Assembly (NCBI RefSeq): GCF_002257565.1
Contig: NZ_CP022736.1
Location: forward strand, 4,402,001-4,466,000
Length of the DNA stretch: 64,000 bases
Origin: Herbaspirillum sp. meg3
GTDB lineage: Bacteria; Pseudomonadota; Gammaproteobacteria; Burkholderiales; Burkholderiaceae_D
Reading direction: 5' to 3'
Part shown: positions 1 through 8,592 of the stretch, piece after piece
Numbering within the stretch: the stretch's first letter is position 1
How the letters are laid out: each line of letters starts with the position of its first letter
The notes under the pieces: model-generated
The model's database searches: none
Seen by the model: only the letters and a program-made list of their open reading frames with translations
What the model was told of the DNA's origin: nothing
Position numbers and translations under genes: made by a program

Positions 1-1
1 G

Positions 2-1801
2 GTGCTGCAGTACAAGGCGCTCAACGCCATGGTGCGTGAAGCCAGCCTGCAAGAAGTGCTGACCATGGTATGTCTGGAGCTGGAGCACATTGCACCCGAC
101 ATCATTGCCTCGGTACTGCGCGTCGACGAACAGGGCTTGCTGCATCCGGTTGCAGGTCCGCGTTTGCCCGAAGCTTACAACCAGGCTATAGAAGGCATAC
201 CGATCGGGCCCTGCGTCGGCTCGTGCGGCACCGCCGCTTTCCGCGCCGAGCCGGTGGAAGTCTTCGACATCGCCAACGATCCGCTGTGGGCGGACTACAA
301 ACATCTGGTGCTGCCGATGGGACTGGAGTCGTGCTGGTCGACGCCGATTAAATCGGCCGACGGCCGCGTCATCGGCACGCTGGCTTTCTACTATCACGGC
401 AAGCGCAAGGCCGATGCCTTCCATCATCGCCTGGTCGACGTCAGTCTGCATCTGTGCGCACTGGCGCTGGAACGCGAAGAGACGCGTTCGCGCATCCATC
501 AACTGGCGTTCTACGATTCGCTGACCGGCCTGCCCAATCGCAGCCTGCTGATGGTCAAGGCCAACCAGGCCATTGCCAATGCAGCGCGCACACGGATTCC
601 GCTGGCGGTGCTGTTCATTGATCTGGATCGCTTCAAGCAGATCAACGACTCGCTCGGCCATCAGGCCGGCGACGAATTGCTGCGCACGGTTGCGGCGCGG
701 TTGCAAATCGAGGCGCGCAAGTCGGATATCGTCGGTCGCTTGTCGGGAGACGAGTTCGTCATCGTGCTGGCGCAATGTGATCTCCATCGCGTCACCGATG
801 TTGTCAAACGCATCCAGGCCAATCTCTCGCTGCCTTGCCATATTGCAGGTGTGGCGCTGACGCCGCTGGCCAGCATCGGCATTGCCCTGTTCCCGGACAA
901 TGGCGACACCATCGAGATCCTGCTGCATCGTGCCGATATGGCGATGTATCAGACCAAGGAAAAGAACCGCGGCCGCTTCAGCTTCTTCAGCGACGAAATG
1001 AACACGCAAGCGCAAGAGCGGCTGGCGCTGGAAGGCGCTTTGCGCGATGCGTTGCGCGGTGGCGATTTTGAGCTGCACTACCAGCCGCAGGTCAATGTCC
1101 GCACAGGCCTGCTGCATGGCGTGGAGGCGCTGGCCCGGTGGCATCATGACCAGTTGGGACAAGTTTCGCCGGCACGCTTCATCCCGATTGCGGAAGAATG
1201 CGGACTCATCGGAGAGCTCGGCAAGTGGGCGCTGGAAGAAGCCTGTTCACAGTTGAATGATTGGCGCCGCCGCGGCATCAAGGTGCCGTCGGTCTCGGTC
1301 AATCTGTCGTCGACCAACTTCCATGATCTGGATCTGCCGCAATTCATTGCCGGCTTGCTGCAACGCTATGAATTATCTCCCGGCGACCTGACGCTGGAGA
1401 TCACCGAGACCGTGATGATGGATACCAATCCCAGCACCACGCGCACCATCCATGAAATCCACGCGCAGGGCGTCAAACTGGCGATGGACGATTTCGGCAC
1501 CGGCTACTCCAGTCTCGGCTACCTGCGCAATCTGCCGGTATGCGAACTGAAACTGGACCAAAGTTTTGTGCGCGACATGGATCGCGACGAAACCGTGCTG
1601 GCGCTGACCAATGCCGTCATTCGCATCGGCGAGAGCCTCAACCTGATCGTCGTCGCCGAAGGCGTGGAAGACAAACGGCAATACCATCTGCTCAAACAAC
1701 AGGGCTGCGATGTCGCTCAGGGCTATCTGTTTTCGCGCCCGATGCTGTCTGAAATTTTCGAGCACTGGCTGAAAAATTTCAAAATAGATAACTTTTTATA
1801 A
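2..1801 (+). CDS. GAF-GGDEF-EAL bifunctional c-di-GMP enzyme (5' partial)
   Basis: The reading frame is open to the window edge, so the true start probably lies upstream and the GTG at base 2 is only nominal. Visible order: GAF-like sensor domain (about residues 5-155), GGDEF domain (about 163-325) and EAL domain (about 345-590). The cyclase signature reads SGDEF (248-252), a variant common in active enzymes. A canonical inhibitory I-site RxxD (R239-D242) sits five residues before it, which suggests product feedback. The EAL motif is at 375-377, followed by an intact LEITE segment, a DDFGTGYSS loop and VAEGVE, so phosphodiesterase activity is expected. Known for the family: synthesis and/or breakdown of cyclic di-GMP in the cytoplasm. 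Which activity dominates, and what the GAF domain senses, cannot be read from sequence. The coding region ends in an AT-rich tail with no clear terminator. Confidence 0.93.
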   Translation: MLQYKALNAMVREASLQEVLTMVCLELEHIAPDIIASVLRVDEQGLLHPVAGPRLPEAYNQAIEGIPIGPCVGSCGTAAFRAEPVEVFDIANDPLWADYKHLVLPMGLESCWSTPIKSADGRVIGTLAFYYHGKRKADAFHHRLVDVSLHLCALALEREETRSRIHQLAFYDSLTGLPNRSLLMVKANQAIANAARTRIPLAVLFIDLDRFKQINDSLGHQAGDELLRTVAARLQIEARKSDIVGRLSGDEFVIVLAQCDLHRVTDVVKRIQANLSLPCHIAGVALTPLASIGIALFPDNGDTIEILLHRADMAMYQTKEKNRGRFSFFSDEMNTQAQERLALEGALRDALRGGDFELHYQPQVNVRTGLLHGVEALARWHHDQLGQVSPARFIPIAEECGLIGELGKWALEEACSQLNDWRRRGIKVPSVSVNLSSTNFHDLDLPQFIAGLLQRYELSPGDLTLEITETVMMDTNPSTTRTIHEIHAQGVKLAMDDFGTGYSSLGYLRNLPVCELKLDQSFVRDMDRDETVLALTNAVIRIGESLNLIVVAEGVEDKRQYHLLKQQGCDVAQGYLFSRPMLSEIFEHWLKNFKIDNFL

Positions 1802-2079
1802 AAAGTTTTATCAAAGAAACAATTTTACGTAGCATTGTTACATCGCTTTTAATGGTCTTACCAGAAAAAGTGGTTCATAAACAACTAGTTACGTGAATTA
1901 TTCCGCTCAACGAAACCAGTTTGAGGGCGAATTTAGCTATACTTGCTCCCCTTCAAACCGAAGCTTCACCCCACCGCCGCGCACGCGCAAACGTTTGCAG
2001 TTTCTTTGTTACAACGTTTTAAAACACGTTTGCTCGCGGTACCCGGCGCCCTCGCGCCCAACAAAAAGAACACCACACT
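1802..2079. other. Intergenic region before the chemoreceptor gene
   Basis: This is an AT-rich 278-bp gap. I see no convincing sigma-28 (FliA) promoter, no hairpin with a T-tract and no small gene with a good ribosome site. An apparent reading frame from 1893 overlaps the receptor gene and shows no family features. Confidence 0.5.
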
Positions 2080-4221
2080 ATGCAAACTTCTGCCTTCCAT
2101 TATCGAAGCTGGGCCGTCGGCACCAAGCTCACTTCTCTCACCCTCGCGCTGGTGGGAGCCTTGTTCATCGCGGCGATGCTATTGATCAGTTACGCCACAT
2201 CGACGATGCTGGAGCATCGATCGATGAACCAGATCGCCGGCGAGACCCGCGGCGTCGTCAACATGGTCGAAATGTTCGACCGCTCGGTGAACAGCCAGGT
2301 GGAGCGTTTCTCCAACATGTTCGCCAACTCCTTTCCGGAAAAATTTTCGCTCGACAGCAGCCGCACCATCCAGATCGGCGACAAGGCGACGCCGGTGCTG
2401 CGCAACGGCAATACCGACCTCAACCTGGATTTCGCCATCCCTGACCGCTTCACTGCACAGACTGGCGTGACCGCGACCATCTTCGCCAAGACCGGCGACG
2501 ATTTCGTGCGCGTCTCCACATCGGTGAAAAAGGAAAACGGCGACCGCGCCGTCGGCACGCTGCTCGACAGAACGCATCCCGGCTACGCGGCACTGCTGGC
2601 CGACAAATCCTATAGCGGTATCGCCACACTCTTCGGCAAGCAGTACATCACCAAGTACACCCCGATCAAGGATGCTGCCGGCCAACTGATCGGTGTGCTG
2701 TATGTGGGTGTCGACATCTCCGCCGACATTGCGGCGCTGACCAGCAAGATCAAGGCGCTCAAAGTCGGTGAGACCGGCTACTTCTATGTGATCAACGCCA
2801 AGCCGGGAAATGACTACGGCAAGCTGATCGCCGGCCCGAAAGATGAAGGCAAAAATCTGGTGGGCCTGAAGGACGTCAACGGCAAAGAATTCATCAAGGA
2901 TATGCTGACGCAGAAGGAAGGCGTCATGCGCTACATGTGGGACAACCCGGATACCGCCGGCCATGCGGGCGAAGACAAGATCGTTGCATTCAGCCAGTTC
3001 GCCAGCTGGAACTGGATCATCGCCGGTGAAACCTATACTGCCGAAGTGACCAATGAAATCGCTGCCATGCGTAACCGCTTCATGCTGTTCGGCGCAGTCT
3101 TTTTGCTGCTGGTCGGCGCAGTGCTGGTCATCGTGATCAAACAAGTCGTGACCCGACCGCTGGCGCGTGCCCGCGAAGCCGCCGACAAGCTGGCCGGCGG
3201 CGACCTTACCGCACGCCTGCACGTCAATCAGCAAGACGAAATCGGCCAGCTCATGCTCGCCGTCAACGGCATCAGCGACGGCCTGGCGCACGTGGTGGCC
3301 GATGTCCGTCAGGGCACCGAGCAGATCACCACCGCCTCGACCGAAATCGCCACAGGCAATCTCGACCTGTCGTCGCGCACCGAGCAGCAGGCAGGCTCGC
3401 TGGAGGAAACCGCCTCGGCGATGGAAGAGCTGACCTCCACTGTCAAGCAAAACGCCGACAACGCACAGCAAGCCAACCAGCTGGCGCAGTCCGCCTCTGA
3501 AATCGCCTCGCAAGGCGGCGCCGTGGTCGGCCAGGTAATCGACACCATGGGCTCGATCAACGACTCATCGAAGAAAATCGTCGACATCATCAGCGTGATC
3601 GACGGCATCGCTTTCCAGACCAACATCCTGGCGCTGAACGCGGCAGTGGAAGCTGCCCGCGCCGGAGAGCAAGGCCGCGGCTTTGCCGTGGTCGCATCCG
3701 AAGTCCGCAGTCTGGCGCAACGCTCTGCCGCTGCCGCCAAGGAAATCAAGATTCTCATCGATGATTCCGTCGACAAGGTTGAAGCCGGCAGCAAGCTGGT
3801 TGAACAAGCCGGCGCCACCATGACCGAAGTCGTCGCCAGCGTGAAGCGCGTAACCGACATCGTCGGCGAGATCAGCTCGGCCAGCCAGGAACAGCGCGAC
3901 GGCATCGAGCAAGTCAACCATGCCATCACGCAGATGGAACAAACCACGCAGCAAAATGCCGCACTCGTGGAAGAAGCCGCCGCTGCTGCGCAATCGCTGC
4001 AAGATCAGGCGCACAAACTGACGGCATCGGTCAGCACCTTCAAGCTGGACGAGACGCATGCGATGTCGTTCACCGCTGCGCCTGCTCCATCGCATTCCTT
4101 GCGCACGGTCACCGCCAAGCCGGCTGCTGCAATCAAACCTGCCGCAGCGGCAGCCAAACCACCTGCTGCAAAAAAGGCATTGCCTCCGGCCGACAAAGAC
4201 AGCGACTGGGAACAGTTCTAA
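2080..4221 (+). CDS. Methyl-accepting chemotaxis protein with large periplasmic Cache-type sensor
   Basis: 713-residue chemoreceptor. A first membrane helix lies at about 17-40. It is followed by a roughly 290-residue periplasmic region that looks like a Cache_3/Cache_2 sensor (segments with YITKYTPIKD, GVLYVGVDIS and GETGYFYVI). A second helix lies at about 332-355, then HAMP (about 355-405) and the MCP signalling domain. The highly conserved hairpin tip (AFQTNILALNAAVEAARAGE) starts near residue 510. The C terminus is an Ala/Pro/Lys-rich tether ending in DWEQF, a pentapeptide of the type that recruits CheR/CheB in receptors with such a tail. Known role: transmits ligand binding to CheA/CheW for flagellar chemotaxis. 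The ligand is unknown. No che genes are in the window. Confidence 0.95.
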   Translation: MQTSAFHYRSWAVGTKLTSLTLALVGALFIAAMLLISYATSTMLEHRSMNQIAGETRGVVNMVEMFDRSVNSQVERFSNMFANSFPEKFSLDSSRTIQIGDKATPVLRNGNTDLNLDFAIPDRFTAQTGVTATIFAKTGDDFVRVSTSVKKENGDRAVGTLLDRTHPGYAALLADKSYSGIATLFGKQYITKYTPIKDAAGQLIGVLYVGVDISADIAALTSKIKALKVGETGYFYVINAKPGNDYGKLIAGPKDEGKNLVGLKDVNGKEFIKDMLTQKEGVMRYMWDNPDTAGHAGEDKIVAFSQFASWNWIIAGETYTAEVTNEIAAMRNRFMLFGAVFLLLVGAVLVIVIKQVVTRPLARAREAADKLAGGDLTARLHVNQQDEIGQLMLAVNGISDGLAHVVADVRQGTEQITTASTEIATGNLDLSSRTEQQAGSLEETASAMEELTSTVKQNADNAQQANQLAQSASEIASQGGAVVGQVIDTMGSINDSSKKIVDIISVIDGIAFQTNILALNAAVEAARAGEQGRGFAVVASEVRSLAQRSAAAAKEIKILIDDSVDKVEAGSKLVEQAGATMTEVVASVKRVTDIVGEISSASQEQRDGIEQVNHAITQMEQTTQQNAALVEEAAAAAQSLQDQAHKLTASVSTFKLDETHAMSFTAAPAPSHSLRTVTAKPAAAIKPAAAAAKPPAAKKALPPADKDSDWEQF

Positions 4222-4241
4222 GTTGGTCAGGCATGGTCATG

Positions 4242-4280
4242 CCGCCGGCCGGACAGGAAATCCTGTGAACCGGCTGGCGG
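4242..4280 (+). terminator. Strong hairpin after the chemoreceptor, no U-tract
   Basis: CCGCCGGCCGG (4242-4252) pairs with CCGGCTGGCGG (4270-4280), with an inner CAGGA/TCCTG stem. It lies 20 bp after the receptor stop codon and directly abuts a TATAAT box. No run of T follows, so it may be a processing or pausing structure rather than an intrinsic terminator. Confidence 0.45.
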
Positions 4281-4286
4281 TATAAT
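4281..4286 (+). promoter_or_regulatory. Candidate -10 box (TATAAT) for mutL
   Basis: A perfect TATAAT lies only 6 bp before the mutL ATG at 4293. If used, transcription would start at or next to the start codon and give a nearly leaderless mRNA. No good -35 element is visible at 16-18 bp, so this is a candidate only. Confidence 0.35.
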
Positions 4287-4292
4287 CGCAGG

Positions 4293-6191
4293 ATGAACGC
4301 ACCAGATCGCCCTACCCGCCCCATTCGCCCCATCCAGGCCCTGCCCGACCAGTTGATCTCGCAGATCGCTGCAGGCGAGGTTATCGAACGTCCTTCCGCT
4401 GTCGTCAAGGAACTGCTCGAAAACGCCCTCGATGCCGGCGCCACGCAAATCACCGTGCGGCTGGAGCAAGGCGGCGTCAAGCGTATTGCCATCACCGACA
4501 ACGGCCGCGGCATTCCGCCCGAGCAGATGCCTCTCGCGCTGGCGCGTCATGCGACGTCCAAAATCGCCTCCCTGACCGATCTGGAAAACGTCGGTACCCT
4601 CGGCTTCCGTGGCGAGGCATTGGCATCGATCGCATCGGTTGCGCAACTGACACTGACCACGCGTACTGCCGATGCGGCCCATGCGTGGGAAATCACCGGC
4701 TCGCAGGAAGGCAATGTCGTCCCCGCATCCGGTGCGCCCGGCACCACCATCGATGTACAGGATTTGTATTTCAATACCCCTGCGCGCCGCAAGTTTCTGA
4801 AATCGGAACAAACCGAATACGGCCACTGCGCCGAGGTCGTGCGCCGCATTGCGCTGGCGCGTCCCGACGTCACCTTCTCGCTGACGCATAACGGCAAGAC
4901 CGTCGACCACTGGAACATCGGCGAGTTTGCCAAACGCAGCGCGCATATTCTCGGCGACGAATTCGCCAACGCCCGTCTGCCGGTCGACGAAAGCGCCGGC
5001 CCTTTGCGCATTCATGGTTTCATCGGTTTGCCGACCGCCTCCAAGGCGCGCGCCGACGGCCAGTATTTTTACGTCAACGGCCGCTTTGTGCGCGACAAGT
5101 TGCTGGTGCACGCCGTACGCGCCGCCTATCAGGACGTGCTGCACGGCGACCGCTATCCGTCGTACGCACTGGCGCTGGATCTGGATCCGGCACTGGTCGA
5201 CGTCAATGTGCATCCGTCCAAGATTGAAGTGCGCTTCCGCGACAGCCGCAGCGTGCATCAATTCGTCTTTCACGCCGTCAGCCGCGCGCTGGCTGCGACC
5301 TCCGCAACCTCATTCGGCAATGCGCCCGCACCACAAGCGGCTGGCAACGGGCCGTTGCCGTGGATGCGCGATCAAACCCAACAACCCTATCAGCAGCCTC
5401 AGCATCAGGCGGAGTTCGGCGCACAGCTGCGTCCGAATTTTTCGGCAGGCGGTTTTGGCGTTGCGCAGAATACCGCCGATTACGGCGCAATGTTCCGTCC
5501 CGGCGTGCAGACCAATCTGGACATGGCATCTGCAGCGGACAGCGAAACACATACCGGCGCATTCACCATGCCCATCGCCGCCAATATGCAAAGCCTGCCG
5601 GCCGACGACTTCCCGCTCGGCTTCGCGCTGGCGCAATTGCACGGCATCTACGTGCTCGCGCAAAACAGCAAGGGCCTGGTCGTGGTCGACATGCATGCCG
5701 CGCATGAACGCATCCTGTACGAGCAATTGAAGAATGCGCTCGATGACAACAGCATGTTCGTGCAACCGCTGCTGATCCCGGTGACCTTCTACGCCGACGC
5801 GGTCGAAGTCGGCACGGCGGAAGAACATCAGGACACGCTGAGCGCGCTCGGCTTCGATATCGCGGCGATGTCGCCGACCACGCTGGCAGTGCGCGCCGTA
5901 CCGGCGCTGCTGAAGAACGCCGATGCCCAGACGCTGGCGCGCGATGTGCTGCGCGATGTGCGCGAATTCGGCGGCTCGCGCGTGCTGCTGGAGCGCCGTA
6001 ACGAACTGCTCGGCACATTGGCCTGCCACACGGCCGTGCGCGCCAATCGCAGCCTCACCGTCCCGGAAATGAACGCGCTGCTGCGCCAGATGGAAGCCAC
6101 CGAACGCGCAGACCAGTGCAACCACGGCCGCCCGACCTGGAGCCAGCTGGCCCTGTCCGATCTGGACAAACTCTTCCTGCGCGGTCAATAA
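4293..6191 (+). CDS. mutL: DNA mismatch repair protein MutL (endonuclease-type)
   Basis: 632 residues. The N-terminal GHKL ATPase shows IAAGEVIERPSAVVKELLENALDAG, then DNGRGI and GFRGEALASI, which bind and hydrolyse ATP. A variable Gln/Pro-rich linker (about 340-440) leads to the C-terminal dimerisation domain. That domain carries D466-MHAAHERILYE, which fits the metal-binding DQHA(X)2E(X)4E motif with Met for Gln. It also carries an ACHTAVRAN segment and CNHGRPT near the end. These are hallmarks of MutL proteins with intrinsic nicking activity, expected in lineages without MutH. Known role: couples MutS mismatch recognition to strand incision and excision. The stop codon is one base from the miaA start, so the two are surely co-transcribed. 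The start is set by the conserved PIQALPDQLISQIAAGEV block. Confidence 0.97.
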   Translation: MNAPDRPTRPIRPIQALPDQLISQIAAGEVIERPSAVVKELLENALDAGATQITVRLEQGGVKRIAITDNGRGIPPEQMPLALARHATSKIASLTDLENVGTLGFRGEALASIASVAQLTLTTRTADAAHAWEITGSQEGNVVPASGAPGTTIDVQDLYFNTPARRKFLKSEQTEYGHCAEVVRRIALARPDVTFSLTHNGKTVDHWNIGEFAKRSAHILGDEFANARLPVDESAGPLRIHGFIGLPTASKARADGQYFYVNGRFVRDKLLVHAVRAAYQDVLHGDRYPSYALALDLDPALVDVNVHPSKIEVRFRDSRSVHQFVFHAVSRALAATSATSFGNAPAPQAAGNGPLPWMRDQTQQPYQQPQHQAEFGAQLRPNFSAGGFGVAQNTADYGAMFRPGVQTNLDMASAADSETHTGAFTMPIAANMQSLPADDFPLGFALAQLHGIYVLAQNSKGLVVVDMHAAHERILYEQLKNALDDNSMFVQPLLIPVTFYADAVEVGTAEEHQDTLSALGFDIAAMSPTTLAVRAVPALLKNADAQTLARDVLRDVREFGGSRVLLERRNELLGTLACHTAVRANRSLTVPEMNALLRQMEATERADQCNHGRPTWSQLALSDLDKLFLRGQ

Positions 6192-6192
6192 G

Positions 6193-7152
6193 ATGGCGGC
6201 AGCATCCGAAGTCACTGCCGCACCGCTGGCAGTCGCCATCATGGGACCCACCGCCTCCGGCAAGACCGCAGCGGCGCTGGAAATCGCCAGACATATTCCT
6301 TGTGAAATCATTTCGGTGGACTCGGCGCTGGTGTATCGCGAGATGGACATCGGCACGGCCAAGCCGAACGCCGAAGAACTCGCCGGCGTGCCGCATCATC
6401 TGATCGATATCCTCGACCCGACTGAATCCTATTCGGCGATGCAGTTTCGCAATGATGCCCTGCGCCTGGCGCAAGACATCCGCGCGCGCGGCAAGCTGCC
6501 GCTGCTGGTGGGCGGCACCATGCTGTATTTCAAGGCCTTGCGCGACGGTCTCGACGATTTGCCGGAAGCGGATCCCGCCGTACGCGAACGCCTCGACGAC
6601 GAAGCCGCGCGCGACGGCGTGCCCGCACAGCATGCACGCCTTGCCACGCTCGACCCGGAAACCGCTGCCCGCCTCAAACCCAACGACAGCCAACGCATCC
6701 AGCGCGCGCTCGAAATCATCGAACTGACCGGCAAGCCGATGTCGGCGCTGCTGGCGCAGAAAAAAGCCGAGCCTCTGCCATTCACGCTGTTGCCGCTGGC
6801 GCTGGAACCATCGGAGCGCGCCGTCCTGCATGAGCGTATCGCACGCCGCTTTGACCTGATGGTGGAAAATGACGGCTTGCTGGACGAAGTCCGCCGTCTG
6901 CGCGCGCGCGGAGACCTGCACCTCGGACTACCGTCAATGCGCTGCGTCGGCTACCGCCAGGCCTGGGAATACCTCGACGGCCACTACGACTACGCCGAAA
7001 TGCGCGAACGCGGCATCATTGCCACCCGACAACTCGCCAAACGCCAGATCACCTGGCTGCGCTCCACGCCGGGCCGCGTGGTCATCGATTGCAATGCTGC
7101 CAATGCCACGCAAATCGTGATGAATCACGTGCGAAAGGCGCTGGAAAGCTGA
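6193..7152 (+). CDS. miaA: tRNA dimethylallyltransferase
   Basis: 319 residues, the normal length for MiaA. The N terminus has the P-loop GPTASGKT (about residues 17-24) and the family blocks SVDSALVYREMDIGTAKP and PHHLIDILDP, followed by VGGTMLYFKAL. Known reaction: transfers a dimethylallyl group from DMAPP to N6 of A37 in tRNAs reading UNN codons. MiaB, encoded at 9827, then methylthiolates the same base, so both steps of ms2i6A formation are in this window. The ATG lies one base after the mutL stop, so translation is probably coupled. The mutL-miaA order is common in proteobacteria. Confidence 0.97.
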   Translation: MAAASEVTAAPLAVAIMGPTASGKTAAALEIARHIPCEIISVDSALVYREMDIGTAKPNAEELAGVPHHLIDILDPTESYSAMQFRNDALRLAQDIRARGKLPLLVGGTMLYFKALRDGLDDLPEADPAVRERLDDEAARDGVPAQHARLATLDPETAARLKPNDSQRIQRALEIIELTGKPMSALLAQKKAEPLPFTLLPLALEPSERAVLHERIARRFDLMVENDGLLDEVRRLRARGDLHLGLPSMRCVGYRQAWEYLDGHYDYAEMRERGIIATRQLAKRQITWLRSTPGRVVIDCNAANATQIVMNHVRKALES

Positions 7153-7211
7153 CGTCATGAGGTTTTACGAAAAACGAGTCAAAGAGACAAGCATCAGCGG
7201 CTTAAATTCTC

Positions 7212-7240
7212 TTGACAGGCGCAGGATCGACTAGCATAAT
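7212..7240 (+). promoter_or_regulatory. Sigma-70 promoter of the tRNA-Met gene
   Basis: A perfect TTGACA (-35, 7212-7217) and CATAAT (-10, 7235-7240) are separated by 17 bp. The first tRNA base is at 7256, so the leader is about 8-10 nt. This is the best consensus promoter in the window. Confidence 0.85.
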
Positions 7241-7255
7241 TGTGGGCTTGCTTTT

Positions 7256-7332
7256 GGTGATATAGCTCAGTTGGTTAGAGCACAGCACTCATAATGCTGG
7301 GGTCGGTGGTTCAAGTCCACCTATCACCACCA
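7256..7332 (+). tRNA. tRNA-Met (CAU), elongator type
   Basis: A 77-nt cloverleaf with encoded CCA end. The acceptor stem is GGTGATA/TATCACC, the D-arm is AGCTCAGTTGGTTAGAGC, the anticodon stem-loop CAGCA-CTCATAA-TGCTG has anticodon CAT, and the T-arm is GGTGG-TTCAAGT-CCACC. It lacks the three G:C pairs and the mismatched acceptor end of an initiator tRNA. The GAGCACA...CTCATAATG..GGGGTC pattern matches elongator Met rather than lysidine-type Ile2, though a CAT anticodon alone cannot exclude the latter. Confidence 0.93.
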
Positions 7333-7342
7333 AAGACACTGT

Positions 7343-7383
7343 AAGCCGTTGATCCGAAAGGGTCAGCGGCTTTTTTGTTTTTG
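7343..7383 (+). terminator. Intrinsic terminator of the tRNA gene
   Basis: A 13-bp stem, AAGCCGTTGATCC (7343-7355) with GGGTCAGCGGCTT (7360-7372), has a GAAA tetraloop and is followed by a T-rich run to 7383. Confidence 0.92.
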
Positions 7384-7494
7384 TGGGCAGTTTCTTACCT
7401 GTCTTTGATCTCGCGCATGGAACCGCACCGGGTTTATAGGGCAGGGTAAGCAACGGACTCACTGAACGTCATCAGGTTTGTTAGCGGAGGAGCA

Positions 7495-7920
7495 ATGGCT
7501 GGAGTCAGCATCAAGAAAATCATGAGCACAAAGCTCGTTACCGTTAACCTGGATGACAAGCTGGAAACGGTAAAAGAGATTTTCGATAATTTAAAATTCC
7601 ACCACCTGCTGGTGGTGGAAGAGCGCAAACTCTTGGGCGTGGTTTCAGATCGCGATCTGCTCAAGGCCCTGAGCCCGAACATCGGCTCGGCACGCGAAAC
7701 TTATCAGGACATCGCCAGCCTGAACAAGCGCGTACATCAGATCGCGACGCGGCACCCGATCGTGTTGCAGGAAACCGCCACGGTCGATGACGCAATTCAC
7801 TTGTTTAACACACACAGCGTTTCCTGCCTGCCGGTCGTCGATCTGAACGCCTGGCCTGTCGGGATTGTGAGCTGGCGTGACATCCTGAAAAACCTGCGCA
7901 TCAACCCGACCAGTACTTAG
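7495..7920 (+). CDS. CBS-domain-pair protein
   Basis: 141 residues consisting of two CBS motifs. The first (about 5-60) contains IKKIMSTKLVTVNLDDKLETV and GVVSDRDLLKAL. The second (about 80-138) contains HPIVLQETATVDDAI and GIVSWRDILK. Known for the family: tandem CBS modules bind adenosyl nucleotides and regulate partner proteins. As a stand-alone protein its partner is unknown. The ATG follows a good ribosome site (GGAGGA, 7486-7491). It is monocistronic, flanked by the tRNA terminator and a convergent gene. Confidence 0.85.
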   Translation: MAGVSIKKIMSTKLVTVNLDDKLETVKEIFDNLKFHHLLVVEERKLLGVVSDRDLLKALSPNIGSARETYQDIASLNKRVHQIATRHPIVLQETATVDDAIHLFNTHSVSCLPVVDLNAWPVGIVSWRDILKNLRINPTST

Positions 7921-7938
7921 AACCGCTCTGGAAAACGG

Positions 7939-8541
7939 TTAAACGAGCGCAGCTGCGCTCGGCACCACCGTCGCAAACCGATCGGCCAACGCCGCCAGCG
8001 ACGCGCGCTGTATCTCTGCTGCGGAGACGACACCGCCGCCCAATGCATCCGGTAAATCGCGTGTGGCGCATGCTGCCGCCACGACCGTCGACACATAGCC
8101 ATGATCGAGCGCCGAACGTGTGGTGGCGCTGATGCACATGTGCGTGGCGAAGCCGGCGATGATCAATTCCTTTTTCCCGGCCTTTTTCAGTTCAGCATCG
8201 AGTGTCGTATTCGAGAAGGAATTCGGCAGCGCCTTGACGACGGTCACCTCCCCCTCTTGCGGCTGCAAGCCGTCAATGATGTTGACGTATTCACGTTGCG
8301 GATCAAACAGTGCCGCGCCGGGCTTGGCGTGATGAACCACGTGGAAAACCGGAGCGGCGGCAGCGCGCGCCTGTTTGAGCAACTGCGCGATCTCGCCGAT
8401 GGCGGCGTCAATGCCGGCCAGCGGCACGCCGCCTTTGGTGTATTCGGTCTGATGGTCGATGAGGATCAGCGCGGCGTCCTTCCATTGCGGGGTGCGCGGT
8501 GCGGCGCCGGCGATTTGCAGCAGTGTTTTGGGTGTGGACAT
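7939..8541 (-). CDS. Isochorismatase-family cysteine hydrolase
   Basis: 200 residues with the isochorismatase-like fold. The expected catalytic triad is visible: Asp29 in LILIDHQ, a Lys in VVKALPNSF, and the nucleophilic Cys in ATHMCISATTRSALDHGY, with the usual cis-peptide region just before it. Known for the family: hydrolysis of amides or vinyl ethers (isochorismate, nicotinamide, N-carbamoyl compounds). The substrate here cannot be told. It is divergently transcribed from a LysR regulator 51 bp away, which probably controls it. Confidence 0.88.
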   Translation of the reverse strand: MSTPKTLLQIAGAAPRTPQWKDAALILIDHQTEYTKGGVPLAGIDAAIGEIAQLLKQARAAAAPVFHVVHHAKPGAALFDPQREYVNIIDGLQPQEGEVTVVKALPNSFSNTTLDAELKKAGKKELIIAGFATHMCISATTRSALDHGYVSTVVAAACATRDLPDALGGGVVSAAEIQRASLAALADRFATVVPSAAALV

Positions 8542-8592
8542 GGCGGACTCCTTTGAATGTTCAGTAAGTACAGCTAACTGAAGCCATGGTAG

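Noticed and set aside
1893..2444. 183-codon plus-strand frame before and inside the first chemoreceptor
   Set aside because: Overlaps the receptor's signal region, low-complexity Arg/Pro/His content, no ribosome site.
2179..3513. 444-codon minus-strand open frame opposite the chemoreceptor gene
   Set aside because: It is the antisense shadow of a GC-rich coding region; no family motif and no ribosome site.
7256..7332. tRNA considered as initiator Met or Ile2 (lysidine)
   Set aside because: It lacks the initiator G:C pairs and acceptor mismatch; the arm sequences fit elongator Met better than Ile2.
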